Positions 17,126 through 25,024 of a stretch of 64,000 nt of DNA are shown one piece after another. Location: positions 1 to 64,000 of the forward strand of contig JAZSJI010000089.1 of the NCBI GenBank assembly GCA_045534235.1, in the 5' to 3' direction. Each line of letters begins with the position of its first letter. Positions within the stretch are counted from its first letter, which is position 1. The stretch comes from Flemingiibacterium sp045534235. GTDB taxonomy: Bacteria; Bacillota; Clostridia; Oscillospirales; CAG-272. The translations under genes were made by a program, and so were the position numbers. The notes below the pieces were generated by a model. It ran no database searches, was not told the origin of the DNA, and saw only the letters and a program-made list of their open reading frames with translations.

Positions 17126-17545
17126 TTACGCGAGGTTTGCGGAGATCTTATCCATCCAAGCGGTAACTGCCGCCTTCTCCTCGTCCTTCACGCCACCAAG
17201 GAACGGAAGTCCGCCCTTAATATAGAGAACATCCTCGATAGCGTTCGAGCCAGCCGACTTAACAGCGTCGATAAGAACCTTTGCTCCCTCCTCGGGACCG
17301 TCGATAACGAAAGCAACGTTAGCGCTTCTCGCCTTTGTAAGCTCCTTGCAGAACAGAACGAGCGAATTCGGCGCATCCTTGCCTACAGTTGCAAGAATAA
17401 CGACGAGTCGCATATTGTCGCAGGAGTATGCAGGCGGAATGGTATCCATACAGTTGATCTTATCCGTTGCATAGTTATTGGTGATAAGCTCAGCAATGTT
17501 TATGAGCTTTTTCTTTTTTGTTGCATAAAGCACACGCATTTTCAT
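17126..17545 (-). CDS. flavodoxin-like protein with degenerate FMN loop
   Basis: A 139-residue alpha/beta protein with flavodoxin-like strand order (MKMRVLYATKKKKLINIAEL, RLVVILATVGKDAP, NVAFVIDGPEEGA, DVLYIKGGLPF). The phosphate loop, normally S/T-x-T-G-x-T, here reads ATKKKKLIN, so FMN may not be bound. The ATG at 17545 has GGAGG with a 9-nt spacer. An extended -10 (TGGTATAAT) lies at 17596-17604. Probably a redox-related or degenerate flavodoxin-fold protein. Confidence 0.65.
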   Translation of the reverse strand: MKMRVLYATKKKKLINIAELITNNYATDKINCMDTIPPAYSCDNMRLVVILATVGKDAPNSLVLFCKELTKARSANVAFVIDGPEEGAKVLIDAVKSAGSNAIEDVLYIKGGLPFLGGVKDEEKAAVTAWMDKISANLA

Positions 17546-17666
17546 AATGATAATCCTCCGTTTGATTTTCGGTAATTGTACCGTACTCAAATAGAATTAT
17601 ACCATATATTCACGCGAAATTAAAGCATAGTTTTACAAATTACCGATTTTCGGTCATTTGCCCAAT

Positions 17667-18113
17667 TTAGCGACCTGCATTTTGTACACATTCACTATCG
17701 CGTGGAAGAACGCGCAGTTCACCAAAAACTACCGCATCCCGACTTTCTGTCGTTACTCCGTCGTTTGATGCCCAAAGCAGTCCGTACGGCGTTTCAAAAA
17801 GGAAAGCGTAGAAAAAGTCTCCGCCGCGATTTGATATACACATATCAGCCAACATAAAGGTAACGGCAAAAATATCATGCTGCGTATCAAAGCCGCGTCT
17901 GGCAGCTCTTATACTGCGCGTTGACATATCCTCGTCGCGATAAAGCTCCACCCTTGCGCCGAGCACACAAAACTCGCGCGGCACAAGGCAAGCGAGTGTG
18001 AGCGAGTCGCCTATATAAAAGTCTATGCGCTGTGTACACTCGCCGCATTGCAGAGAATACTTTTCGTACTTTATTTTCTTTGTAATGAATTTATGAGAAT
18101 TATATACTAACAT
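17667..18113 (-). CDS. small protein resembling GH13 N-terminal domain, glg operon
   Basis: A 148-residue protein, third gene after glgC and glgD (12-nt gap, AAAGGA upstream). The pattern of beta strands (RIDFYIGDSLTLACLVPREF, then ARVELYRDEDM, then GGDFFYAFLFETPYGLLWAS) resembles the N-terminal carbohydrate-associated domain of clostridial GH13 amylases, but there is no catalytic barrel after it. It may be a truncated glycosidase or an independent glucan-binding protein. Inference only; no strong signature. Confidence 0.6.
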   Translation of the reverse strand: MLVYNSHKFITKKIKYEKYSLQCGECTQRIDFYIGDSLTLACLVPREFCVLGARVELYRDEDMSTRSIRAARRGFDTQHDIFAVTFMLADMCISNRGGDFFYAFLFETPYGLLWASNDGVTTESRDAVVFGELRVLPRDSECVQNAGR

Positions 18114-18125
18114 TTATTCGTTCCT

Positions 18126-19259
18126 TTATATCATCTTGCCCTTTTCGATAAAGAACGGCTGCGTTTCGTGTCCCGACAGATGCCGTCCGTCGCGTATTAC
18201 TACGTTTTTGTCCGATATTACCGCGTTTAAAAACACGTTCTCGCCCGTGACCGTATCCTGAAACAGTATCGAATTTTTTACCGTTGTCCCCTTGCCTATC
18301 TTGACTCCGCGAAAGAGAATGGAGTTTTCAACGGTGCCGTCGATAACGCATCCGTCCGCGATAAGCGAGTTTGATACGCGCGCGCCGCTCGTATACTTGG
18401 TCGGCGCGGAGTTTCGCACCTTCGTATAAACGGGACGGTTTTTGACACCGAAAAGCTGATCGCGTCCGATGCTGTCGCCAAGCAGCTCCATTGAGTGCAT
18501 ATAGTAATCCTCCATAGAGTTTATCGTTGCAAAATAGCCGTCGTATCGGTATATGCGGTAGTTGCGGCGCGCCGCACCGCGCGAGAGCACGTCGCGGTTG
18601 AAGCTCGTATAGCCGTGTGAGAGTGCATCGAGCACGATCGACTGAAGGTACTCGCGATTGATAACGAGGATATTAAGGTCAACGTCGCGGTAGCCCGTCA
18701 CGTTAGTCGGGTACGCCAGAACGTCGGTGATACGTCCCGATCCGTCCGAATCGACAACGACGTTTCTCTTACAGCTCTCCTTTGTCAAAAGCACGCGCTT
18801 GACCGCCATAGTAATATCCGCACCGTTTTCGATATGGTCGTTTATCATATCGTTAAGGTCGATGTTGCATATCACGTCACAGTCGGAAAGCACAACGTAG
18901 TCGGCCGTGAAGCGCGAGATCGAATAGTTCACGCTTTTGAGCGCCTCAAGGCGAGTATTATAGAGCGCGTTCTGCGTATTCGAGAACGCCGTAACGTGCG
19001 GCGGAAGCATTTTTATACCGCCCGAGCGGCGTGCGAGATCCCAGTCCTTGCCCGAGCCGATATGGTCCATCAGCGATTGATAATTATAATGCGTGATCAC
19101 GCTTATCGATGATATGCCCGAGTTTACCATATTCGACAACGCGAAGTCGATAAGGCGATATCTGCAGGCGTACGGCACGGACGCCATCGTACGTATGCGT
19201 GTAAGCTCGGCGATATTTTTATCGTGAAGATTTGAAAATATTATCCCTTGTACAGACAT
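18126..19259 (-). CDS. glgD: glucose-1-phosphate adenylyltransferase-like subunit GlgD
   Basis: A 377-residue non-catalytic partner of GlgC in ADP-glucose synthesis for glycogen. It keeps the nucleotidyltransferase fold (YRLIDFALSNMVNSGI, GSGKDWDLARRSGG) and a left-handed beta-helix C-terminus (SNSLIADGCVIDGTVENSIL), but its N-terminus (GIIFSNLHDKN) lacks the GGxGxRL nucleotide loop, as in other GlgD proteins. Two bases separate it from glgC; GAGGTG upstream. Confidence 0.93.
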   Translation of the reverse strand: MSVQGIIFSNLHDKNIAELTRIRTMASVPYACRYRLIDFALSNMVNSGISSISVITHYNYQSLMDHIGSGKDWDLARRSGGIKMLPPHVTAFSNTQNALYNTRLEALKSVNYSISRFTADYVVLSDCDVICNIDLNDMINDHIENGADITMAVKRVLLTKESCKRNVVVDSDGSGRITDVLAYPTNVTGYRDVDLNILVINREYLQSIVLDALSHGYTSFNRDVLSRGAARRNYRIYRYDGYFATINSMEDYYMHSMELLGDSIGRDQLFGVKNRPVYTKVRNSAPTKYTSGARVSNSLIADGCVIDGTVENSILFRGVKIGKGTTVKNSILFQDTVTGENVFLNAVISDKNVVIRDGRHLSGHETQPFFIEKGKMI

Positions 19260-19261
19260 TC

Positions 19262-20482
19262 TTACACCTCTTCCCTTTTAGCTGTAAAATTTAAAATATA
19301 CTCCTCGTTTACCCTATCGCCGGCAGGGATTACTGCACCGCTCGGCAAGCGTACACCGGTGCCGATAAGAGTTATCGCCTTACCGCGCTCCTTGTCACCG
19401 CCAACCTCTGCGCCCTCGCCAACCGTTACGCCTGCATCAACTATGCTGTACCTGACCGCCGCGCCCTCTTTTATAACACTGTCGCTCATAATTATCGAGT
19501 TGCGTATGTACGCACCTCGCTCAACCTTAACGCCGCCGAAAAGTATTGAGTTTTCCACGCAGCCGTCTACCACGCATCCCTCTGTTATAATGGAGTTTTT
19601 GATGTTGGCACCGTCACCGATGCGGTGCGGCGCACGTATAAGATTTCTTGAATATATGCGAAAATCCGAGCCTAACAAATCAAGTGCAGGCTCCTCTCCG
19701 AGCAGATCCATATTCGCCTGCCATAGGCTCTCTACCGTTCCGACGTCCTTCCAATATCCGCAAAACTCATAGGCGTACAGCTTCTCCCCGCCTGCAAGCA
19801 TTGCAGGGATAATGTTCTTGCCGAAATCGTTTGACGACGTAGGATCGTTTTCGTCCATCACAAGATAATGCGAGAGTATTTTCTTGTTGAAGATATAGAT
19901 GCCCATAGAGGCCTTGGTGCTTTTCGGGTACTGCGGCTTTTCCTCAAACTCCACTATTCGCCCGTCATTATCGGTGTTCATTATTCCAAAGCGGCTCGCC
20001 TCGCTTATAGGCACGTTGATAACCGCTATCGTTGCCGCCGCGCCCGTTTTTTTATGGGCATCGAGCATCTTGCTGTAATCCATTTTATATATGTGATCGC
20101 CCGACAAAACAAGCACGTACTCCGGCTCATAGCGATCGATGAAATTAAGATTCTGATAGATAGCATTCGCCGTACCACGGTACCAATCCGCCGAATCCTT
20201 TCCCTGATACGGCGGCAACACCATAACGCCGCCGTTCATTCGGTCAAGATCCCACGGCTGACCGTTACCGATGTACTCGTTTAAAACGAGCGGCTGATAC
20301 TGCGTCAGCACGCCTACGGTATCAATGCCCGAGTTGACACAGTTTGAAAGCGTGAAATCAATGATTCGGTATTTTGCGCCAAAAGGCACGGCAGGCTTTG
20401 CGGTCTTCTCGGTAAGCGTATAAAGTCTGCTTCCCTGCCCGCCTGCAAGTAGCATTGCAACACATTCTTTTTTCTTATACAT
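19262..20482 (-). CDS. glgC: glucose-1-phosphate adenylyltransferase GlgC
   Basis: A 406-residue enzyme making ADP-glucose from ATP and glucose-1-phosphate, the committed step of glycogen synthesis. Intact nucleotide loop GGQGSRLYTLT, catalytic SGDHIYKMDY, sugar-phosphate FEEKP and a beta-helix C-terminal regulatory domain. GGAGG precedes the ATG by 8 nt. First gene of glgC-glgD-(GH13-like) operon; no glgA, glgB or glgP is in the window. The upstream 108 bp have a TATAAT (20622-20617, minus) but only a TTGACA at 21 bp, so the promoter is uncertain. Confidence 0.96.
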   Translation of the reverse strand: MYKKKECVAMLLAGGQGSRLYTLTEKTAKPAVPFGAKYRIIDFTLSNCVNSGIDTVGVLTQYQPLVLNEYIGNGQPWDLDRMNGGVMVLPPYQGKDSADWYRGTANAIYQNLNFIDRYEPEYVLVLSGDHIYKMDYSKMLDAHKKTGAAATIAVINVPISEASRFGIMNTDNDGRIVEFEEKPQYPKSTKASMGIYIFNKKILSHYLVMDENDPTSSNDFGKNIIPAMLAGGEKLYAYEFCGYWKDVGTVESLWQANMDLLGEEPALDLLGSDFRIYSRNLIRAPHRIGDGANIKNSIITEGCVVDGCVENSILFGGVKVERGAYIRNSIIMSDSVIKEGAAVRYSIVDAGVTVGEGAEVGGDKERGKAITLIGTGVRLPSGAVIPAGDRVNEEYILNFTAKREEV

Positions 20483-20688
20483 TGTGTACCTCCTCTAAAT
20501 TTGCGTATATACGAAAACGGCTCGTCCGCGCGTGGCTCTCTCTATAGATATTCGCGTAAATCTCAAAAAATACCGCACGCCAAGCCCGTATGCGCAAAAC
20601 AATTATTCCACTCATAATTATATCCAACAATAAGCGAAAAATTTGTCAAAATTACGCGCGGCGCAAATTTTGTTTTGGTATACAAAAA

Positions 20689-20716
20689 GCCTCAAGCGTC
20701 AAATGCCGCTTGAGGC
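20689..20716 (-). terminator. terminator of recQ
   Basis: GCCTCAAGCG (20689-20698)/CGCTTGAGGC (20707-20716), followed on the minus strand by T5. Confidence 0.8.
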
Positions 20717-20732
20717 CAAAAATTTATTTGGT

Positions 20733-22565
20733 TTATCCCATACCCTTGATAATATTTATTATCGCCGTACCGTATTTTTGCGCCTTATCTTCGCCAATAC
20801 CGTGTATACTCATGAGCTCTGTCATATTTTTCGGCTTTGCCGACGCAAGATTTCGAAGCGTCATATCCGTGAATATTACGTACGCAGGAACGCCCTTGCG
20901 CTCTGCCATATCGCGACGGAATTTGCGAAGCTTCTCGTAAAGCCCTGCGTCCATACGGTCGTCGAGCATAGCGAGCTGCTTTTTGCCTTTACGCGACGGA
21001 GAAACAGGAGTACGTCGCTTTTTAATCGTAAGGCAGCCGCCTGAAGCAATAAACCGCTCAAGCTCGGACGTTATCGACAACGTAGGATACAGTCCCGCGC
21101 TGCGCGCGAGCATTCCGGACTCCACCATACGCGAGATCACGTCACGTATGACAGACGTAGACACACGCTCGAGCATGCCGAACCCGCGCTCACGCGTAAA
21201 TCCCATTGACGACATTCGTCCGTCGTCTATACCGTGCAGATAATCGGCGATAAACGCTGCTCCGTAGCGCTCACCGGTTACGGCTACGGCTATACGTACC
21301 GCACGTACGATGTCAGTAACGTCGAACACTTCAAGCTCGCCGCGGCAGGACGTGCACTTCCCACACTTTTCATCATTTTTATGCTCACCGAAATAGCTTA
21401 GAATATATCCGCGAAGGCAGTCGGTCGTTCTGCAGTAGGAGATCATCTGCTCGAGTTTTTCGTATCTGCGTTTTTTTACGTCCTCAAGCACCGTGGCATC
21501 AAGTCCTTCCTCCTCGGGCGTAGAATTCTCTATAAGAAATTTCGCTGTATGTATATCCGCATCGGTATAAAGCAATATGCAGTCCGCCTCGCCACCGTCG
21601 CGTCCCGCGCGGCCGGCCTCCTGATAGTACGCCTCCATAGAAAGCGGCATATTGTAGTGTATAATAAACTGTACGTCAGGCTTGTCTATGCCCATACCAA
21701 ACGCGTTCGTTGCCACGATTATCGGCTTCGCGTCGCTGATAAATTCGTCCTGATTATGCACGCGCTCACTGTCGGAAAGCCCCGCGTGATAGTACGTAAC
21801 GGGATAGCCAGCGTCGTCAAGAGCGGTATATACCTTTTCGACGTTCTTGCGCGTCATAGCGTAGATAATTCCCGATTTGTTCGGGTTTTCATTTAAATAT
21901 GATCTAATATACTCAAGCTTTGCCGTGGTATCCGTCACGCCAAAATACAAATTCGGACGGTCAAAGCCCGTAGTTATCTCCCAAGGCGAATTAAGCTTCA
22001 AAAGCTCGCGTATGTCCTCTTTTACCTGCTCGGTGGCTGTTGCCGTAAACGCCGCGAGCACAGGGCGGCGTGCAAACGACTCCACAAAGTCGGCAATGTC
22101 CGTATAGCTCGGACGGAAATCGTGTCCCCACTGCGAAACGCAGTGCGCCTCGTCGACTGCAACAAGTGATATATCCATATCACGTACAAGCTCGAGAAAG
22201 CCGTCGGTCATAAGCCGCTCGGGCGCGACGTAGATGATCTTGTAAACGCCTGCGCGCACGTTGGCAAGAGCAAGACCGTACTGCTTTGGAGTCAGCGAGC
22301 TGTTAAGATATGCAGCGCGGATACCGTTCTGATTAAGCGCACCCACCTGATCCTTCATAAGTGAGATGAGCGGCGAAATAACGAGCGTTATTCCCGACAT
22401 AAGCAGTGCCGGGATCTGATAGCATATAGATTTACCCGCACCCGTCGGCATAACGGCAAGCACGTCACGACCTGCTAAAATATTATCTATTATAGGCTCC
22501 TGCCCCTCGCGAAAAGAGGTATAGCCGTAATATTGCTTTAATATATCGTACTTGCTTGCCAACAA
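20733..22565 (-). CDS. recQ: ATP-dependent DNA helicase RecQ
   Basis: A ~610-residue 3'-5' helicase. Superfamily 2 motifs: MPTGAGKS (Walker A), DEAH, TATAT, and GRAGRDG. A zinc-binding RecQ-C region (CGKCTSC) and a winged helix follow, then an HRDC domain near the C-terminus (MTELMSIHGIGEDKAQKYG). The start is uncertain: GTG at 22571 is too close to the only Shine-Dalgarno (AGAAGGG, 22580-22574), so TTG at 22565 (8-nt spacer) is preferred. Acts in recombination and stalled fork repair. Confidence 0.93.
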   Translation of the reverse strand: MLASKYDILKQYYGYTSFREGQEPIIDNILAGRDVLAVMPTGAGKSICYQIPALLMSGITLVISPLISLMKDQVGALNQNGIRAAYLNSSLTPKQYGLALANVRAGVYKIIYVAPERLMTDGFLELVRDMDISLVAVDEAHCVSQWGHDFRPSYTDIADFVESFARRPVLAAFTATATEQVKEDIRELLKLNSPWEITTGFDRPNLYFGVTDTTAKLEYIRSYLNENPNKSGIIYAMTRKNVEKVYTALDDAGYPVTYYHAGLSDSERVHNQDEFISDAKPIIVATNAFGMGIDKPDVQFIIHYNMPLSMEAYYQEAGRAGRDGGEADCILLYTDADIHTAKFLIENSTPEEEGLDATVLEDVKKRRYEKLEQMISYCRTTDCLRGYILSYFGEHKNDEKCGKCTSCRGELEVFDVTDIVRAVRIAVAVTGERYGAAFIADYLHGIDDGRMSSMGFTRERGFGMLERVSTSVIRDVISRMVESGMLARSAGLYPTLSITSELERFIASGGCLTIKKRRTPVSPSRKGKKQLAMLDDRMDAGLYEKLRKFRRDMAERKGVPAYVIFTDMTLRNLASAKPKNMTELMSIHGIGEDKAQKYGTAIINIIKGMG

Positions 22566-22641
22566 AAGCACCGCCCTTCTTAACTGTAAGTATATTATAC
22601 CTCATTCCACTGAAAAAGTAAAGCCTCGCGGCATAGAAAAA

Positions 22642-22659
22642 GGAGCGATTTCTCGCTCC
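22642..22659 (-). terminator. terminator of spoIIID
   Basis: GGAGCGA/TCGCTCC with a 4-nt loop and T5 on the minus strand. Confidence 0.75.
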
Positions 22660-22661
22660 GC

Positions 22662-22940
22662 TTATGTATGTCCGTTTATATTTTTCATTTCCTTTTCGAG
22701 TGCATATTTGCGTCTGGTTGCGTTACCGCCGCGGATATGTCGCTCCGAGCGGTTAGTGTCGAGCACCTTCTGTACCTCGGCGTGCAGTGCGGGATCTATT
22801 CTCGCAAGCCGTACGGAAACGTCCTTGTGCACGGTTGATTTGCTTATTCCAAACACGGCGGCGGTGCTTCGCACCGTGCTATTTTCTTCTATCAGGTACG
22901 TCGCAAGCCGCCTCGGCCGCTCATCACTGTCGTAATACAA
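22662..22940 (-). CDS. spoIIID: sporulation transcription factor SpoIIID
   Basis: A ~92-residue DNA-binding protein that switches mother-cell gene expression during endospore formation. The helix-turn-helix STVRSTAAVFGISKSTVHKD and the basic C-terminal helix (NRSERHIRGGNATRRKY) match SpoIIID. TTG at 22940 is chosen because AGAGG lies 8 nt away; GTG at 22949 is too close. A possible sigma-E promoter lies upstream on the minus strand (AGTTATTA 23006-22999, 15 bp, CATATAGT 22983-22976). This gene is the main evidence that the organism can sporulate. Confidence 0.93.
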   Translation of the reverse strand: MYYDSDERPRRLATYLIEENSTVRSTAAVFGISKSTVHKDVSVRLARIDPALHAEVQKVLDTNRSERHIRGGNATRRKYALEKEMKNINGHT

Positions 22941-23021
22941 GTCGCTCACCTCTAAAAATAGTTGTTTGCCTTACAACTATATGCTGTAGATGAGCGTTTA
23001 ATAACTTGCCAATCAAAAAGA

Positions 23022-23051
23022 AAAGCCTGCCGCTCTATAACGGCAGGCTTT
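23022..23051 (-). terminator. terminator of mscL
   Basis: AAAGCCTGCCG (23022-23032)/CGGCAGGCTTT (23041-23051), T-rich on both sides. Confidence 0.85.
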
Positions 23052-23062
23052 GTTTTGTATGC

Positions 23063-23626
23063 TTACTTCTTAAGCGAATCTCTGATTTCGCGAATGTTTG
23101 CGTAGAACTCATCGAGAGCAGCCTTTTCAGCAGCAGCCTTTGCTTCTGCCACTGCAGAAGCCTCTGCGGCAGCCGCATCCTCTGCAGCCTTCTTTTCGGC
23201 AGCAGCCGCTTCTTCAGCAGCGATCTTCTTTGCGTTGAGTCTGCGCTCCATATTCTTTATGACGCGAACTGCAACGAATACGCTGAGAGCGATGATAAAG
23301 AAATCGATGATAGTCTGAATCCATGCACCGTACGTTATGTAAAGTCCGGCAAATTCTTCAATTCCCTTTTCAAGCGCCTCTTCAGCACTAACAGCAGGCT
23401 GAAGCTCATACTTAAGATCCTCCAGCGCAATGCCGTTAGTTAACAATCCTACGATAGGATTGATAATGTTGTTAACAAGTCCGGTTACAATCTTGTTAAA
23501 TGCGCCGCCGATAACAACACCGACTGCCATATCGAGCACGTTGCCCTTGGTAATAAACGCCTTGAAATCGGAGAAGAAGGTTACCTTCTCTGCCTTTGCC
23601 TTTACTTTATCCTTGATCTTAGCCAT
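23063..23626 (-). CDS. mscL: large-conductance mechanosensitive channel MscL
   Basis: A 187-residue membrane channel that vents solutes during hypo-osmotic shock. TM1 FITKGNVLDMAVGVVIGGAF (~24-43) with the pore-lining glycine pattern, an extracellular loop (~60-95) and TM2 (~100-125). The usual protein has ~130-150 residues; here an alanine/glutamate/lysine-rich C-terminal helix (~130-175) extends the cytoplasmic bundle. GGAGGA upstream and own promoter. Confidence 0.93.
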   Translation of the reverse strand: MAKIKDKVKAKAEKVTFFSDFKAFITKGNVLDMAVGVVIGGAFNKIVTGLVNNIINPIVGLLTNGIALEDLKYELQPAVSAEEALEKGIEEFAGLYITYGAWIQTIIDFFIIALSVFVAVRVIKNMERRLNAKKIAAEEAAAAEKKAAEDAAAAEASAVAEAKAAAEKAALDEFYANIREIRDSLKK

Positions 23627-23661
23627 AGTAATTCCTCCAAAAGTTATTGTTTACATTAAAA

Positions 23662-23690
23662 ATTGTATCAAAAAAATATTCGTTTGTCAA
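23662..23690 (-). promoter_or_regulatory. promoter of mscL
   Basis: Minus strand TTGACA (23690-23685), 17 bp, TACAAT (23667-23662). Confidence 0.7.
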
Positions 23691-23732
23691 CAGAATTCGA
23701 GTTTTTTTCAATTTTTGATAATATATCGTGCT

Positions 23733-24578
23733 CTACGCCTTGGTCTGACTCGGCGTAACCCCGATTATTGCTTTGTACGTACGCGTAAAATACGACAAAT
23801 TTTCAAAGCCGCACACGCGTGCCACCTCCCCCACCGTATGCTTACCTGCGCGCAGTAATTTTTCCGCCTCACGGCAGCGAAGATTATTTATGTACCGCAC
23901 GACCGTAAAGCCCGTTTCGCGGTGAAACTCGCGGCAGAAATAATATTTGCTGATATTGACCTTTCCGGCTATCATATCAACTGTAAGCGGCTCGCTGTAG
24001 TGAGCCTTTATGTATCCGAGGGCACGCTTGATCGCATCATTGTGCCCGTACTCCCTCTCTTCCGTCACAGAATAGTTGCGGCAAAGCCGTACCATAAGCG
24101 TGAGTATAGCCGCCTTAACCGCAGGCGAGCTGTACTCGTCGCCCTTATACGCACGGACCACCTCAGCCATAACGTCGCAAAAAAGCTCGGAAATAGCCTC
24201 ATCGCGTATTATACACTCAAATTTAAGCCCTGCAATGTTTATATTGTTTTTGACTAAAAACTCATTGTCTATAATAAGACAGTCGTGTGTAGTGTCGCCG
24301 CACGCAGGTACAGAGTGCAGCATATTCGACGAAATAACGGCAATATCGCCCTCTTTTACGTCGTATGACATACGGTCACATATCACACTTCCCCTGCCGC
24401 TGAATTGCAGTATTTCAATGTTCTCGTGCCAATGAGGCATACAAAGAAGATGCTTAAAATGAAATTTGTACGGATATGCGAGGTCCGGAATAACGTGCGA
24501 CTCGTAGTTGGTATACATAGGACGCGATAGATCCGCCGCATCATTGTTAATACTCTCCGCAATCAGTTTTTTTGTCAT
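23733..24578 (-). CDS. AraC-family regulator with cupin domain
   Basis: A 281-residue transcription factor. Residues ~35-130 form a cupin-like sensor (MPHWHENIEILQFSGRGS, then VKEGDIAVISSNMLHSV), and ~185-281 carry two helix-turn-helix motifs (VNISKYYFCREFHRETGF, VARVCGFENLSYFTRTYK). The start at 24578 follows GAGGTGAGG; the longer frame is unsupported. No target gene is adjacent; only the candidate small RNA and htpG lie divergently. Confidence 0.86.
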   Translation of the reverse strand: MTKKLIAESINNDAADLSRPMYTNYESHVIPDLAYPYKFHFKHLLCMPHWHENIEILQFSGRGSVICDRMSYDVKEGDIAVISSNMLHSVPACGDTTHDCLIIDNEFLVKNNINIAGLKFECIIRDEAISELFCDVMAEVVRAYKGDEYSSPAVKAAILTLMVRLCRNYSVTEEREYGHNDAIKRALGYIKAHYSEPLTVDMIAGKVNISKYYFCREFHRETGFTVVRYINNLRCREAEKLLRAGKHTVGEVARVCGFENLSYFTRTYKAIIGVTPSQTKA

Positions 24579-24694
24579 ACACCTCACCTCAATTCCGTTT
24601 TTATTTTTTTGGAATTCGCCTGAAAATTTGTAAGAAAATTTGATTTTGCTCAAAAATCAAGCAAAATCGTGTTAAAACGAAGCAATATTATGCA

Positions 24695-24723
24695 TTGAAT
24701 TGCTCTCGTATTTATTATATAAT
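24695..24723 (+). promoter_or_regulatory. plus-strand promoter of the candidate small RNA
   Basis: TTGAAT (24695-24700), 17 bp, TATAAT (24718-24723). Predicted transcription start near 24730. Its -10 overlaps that of a minus-strand promoter. Confidence 0.55.
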
Positions 24724-24742
24724 AAGTGTAATAAAATTGCAA
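24714..24742 (-). promoter_or_regulatory. minus-strand promoter of the AraC gene
   Basis: TTGCAA (24742-24737), 17 bp, TATAAT (24719-24714); face-to-face with the plus-strand promoter, so the two may exclude each other. Confidence 0.5.
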
Positions 24743-24892
24743 TAGTAAAGTAAAAATATTTTCTGCGCGTAAAGCAATTTGTTATTTTTCACATACGCGC
24801 CCATTACATATTGGTAAATCTGTCAAATCGACTGATTTATAAACTCCTCAAAGGGCAATACCCACAGCGAAAGCTGTGGGTATTGTCTTTTT
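24730..24892 (+). ncRNA. candidate structured small RNA
   Basis: No gene with a ribosome site lies in 24579-25024, but a promoter (24695-24723) and a strong intrinsic terminator frame ~160 nt. The terminator is CAATACCCACAGC (24856-24868), GAAA tetraloop, GCTGTGGGTATTG (24873-24885), then TCTTTTT. Two further perfect stems lie inside: GCGCGTA/TACGCGC (24765-24771 with 24794-24800) and TAAATC/GATTTA (24815-24820 with 24834-24839). It does not match a known RNA family I recognise; it could be a trans-acting RNA or a leader upstream of htpG. Confidence 0.5.
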
Positions 24893-24927
24893 GCACATAC
24901 AAATAAACAATAAAAGCCCTCATTCTC

Positions 24928-24956
24928 TTGACATTGAGCGGTATTTTTGCTAAAAT
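24928..24956 (+). promoter_or_regulatory. promoter of htpG
   Basis: TTGACA (24928-24933), 17 bp, TAAAAT (24951-24956). It places the transcript start after an in-frame ATG at 24947. Confidence 0.7.
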
Positions 24957-25024
24957 ATATAGTGAGGTATTGTGTTTACCATATTATATATCTCACATTT
25001 TACAGCAAAAGAGGTCGTGAACTT

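Noticed and set aside
17667..18113. Pseudogene call for the GH13-like gene
   Set aside because: The frame is intact, has a ribosome site and follows glgD tightly, so it is kept as a gene, with truncation only a possibility.
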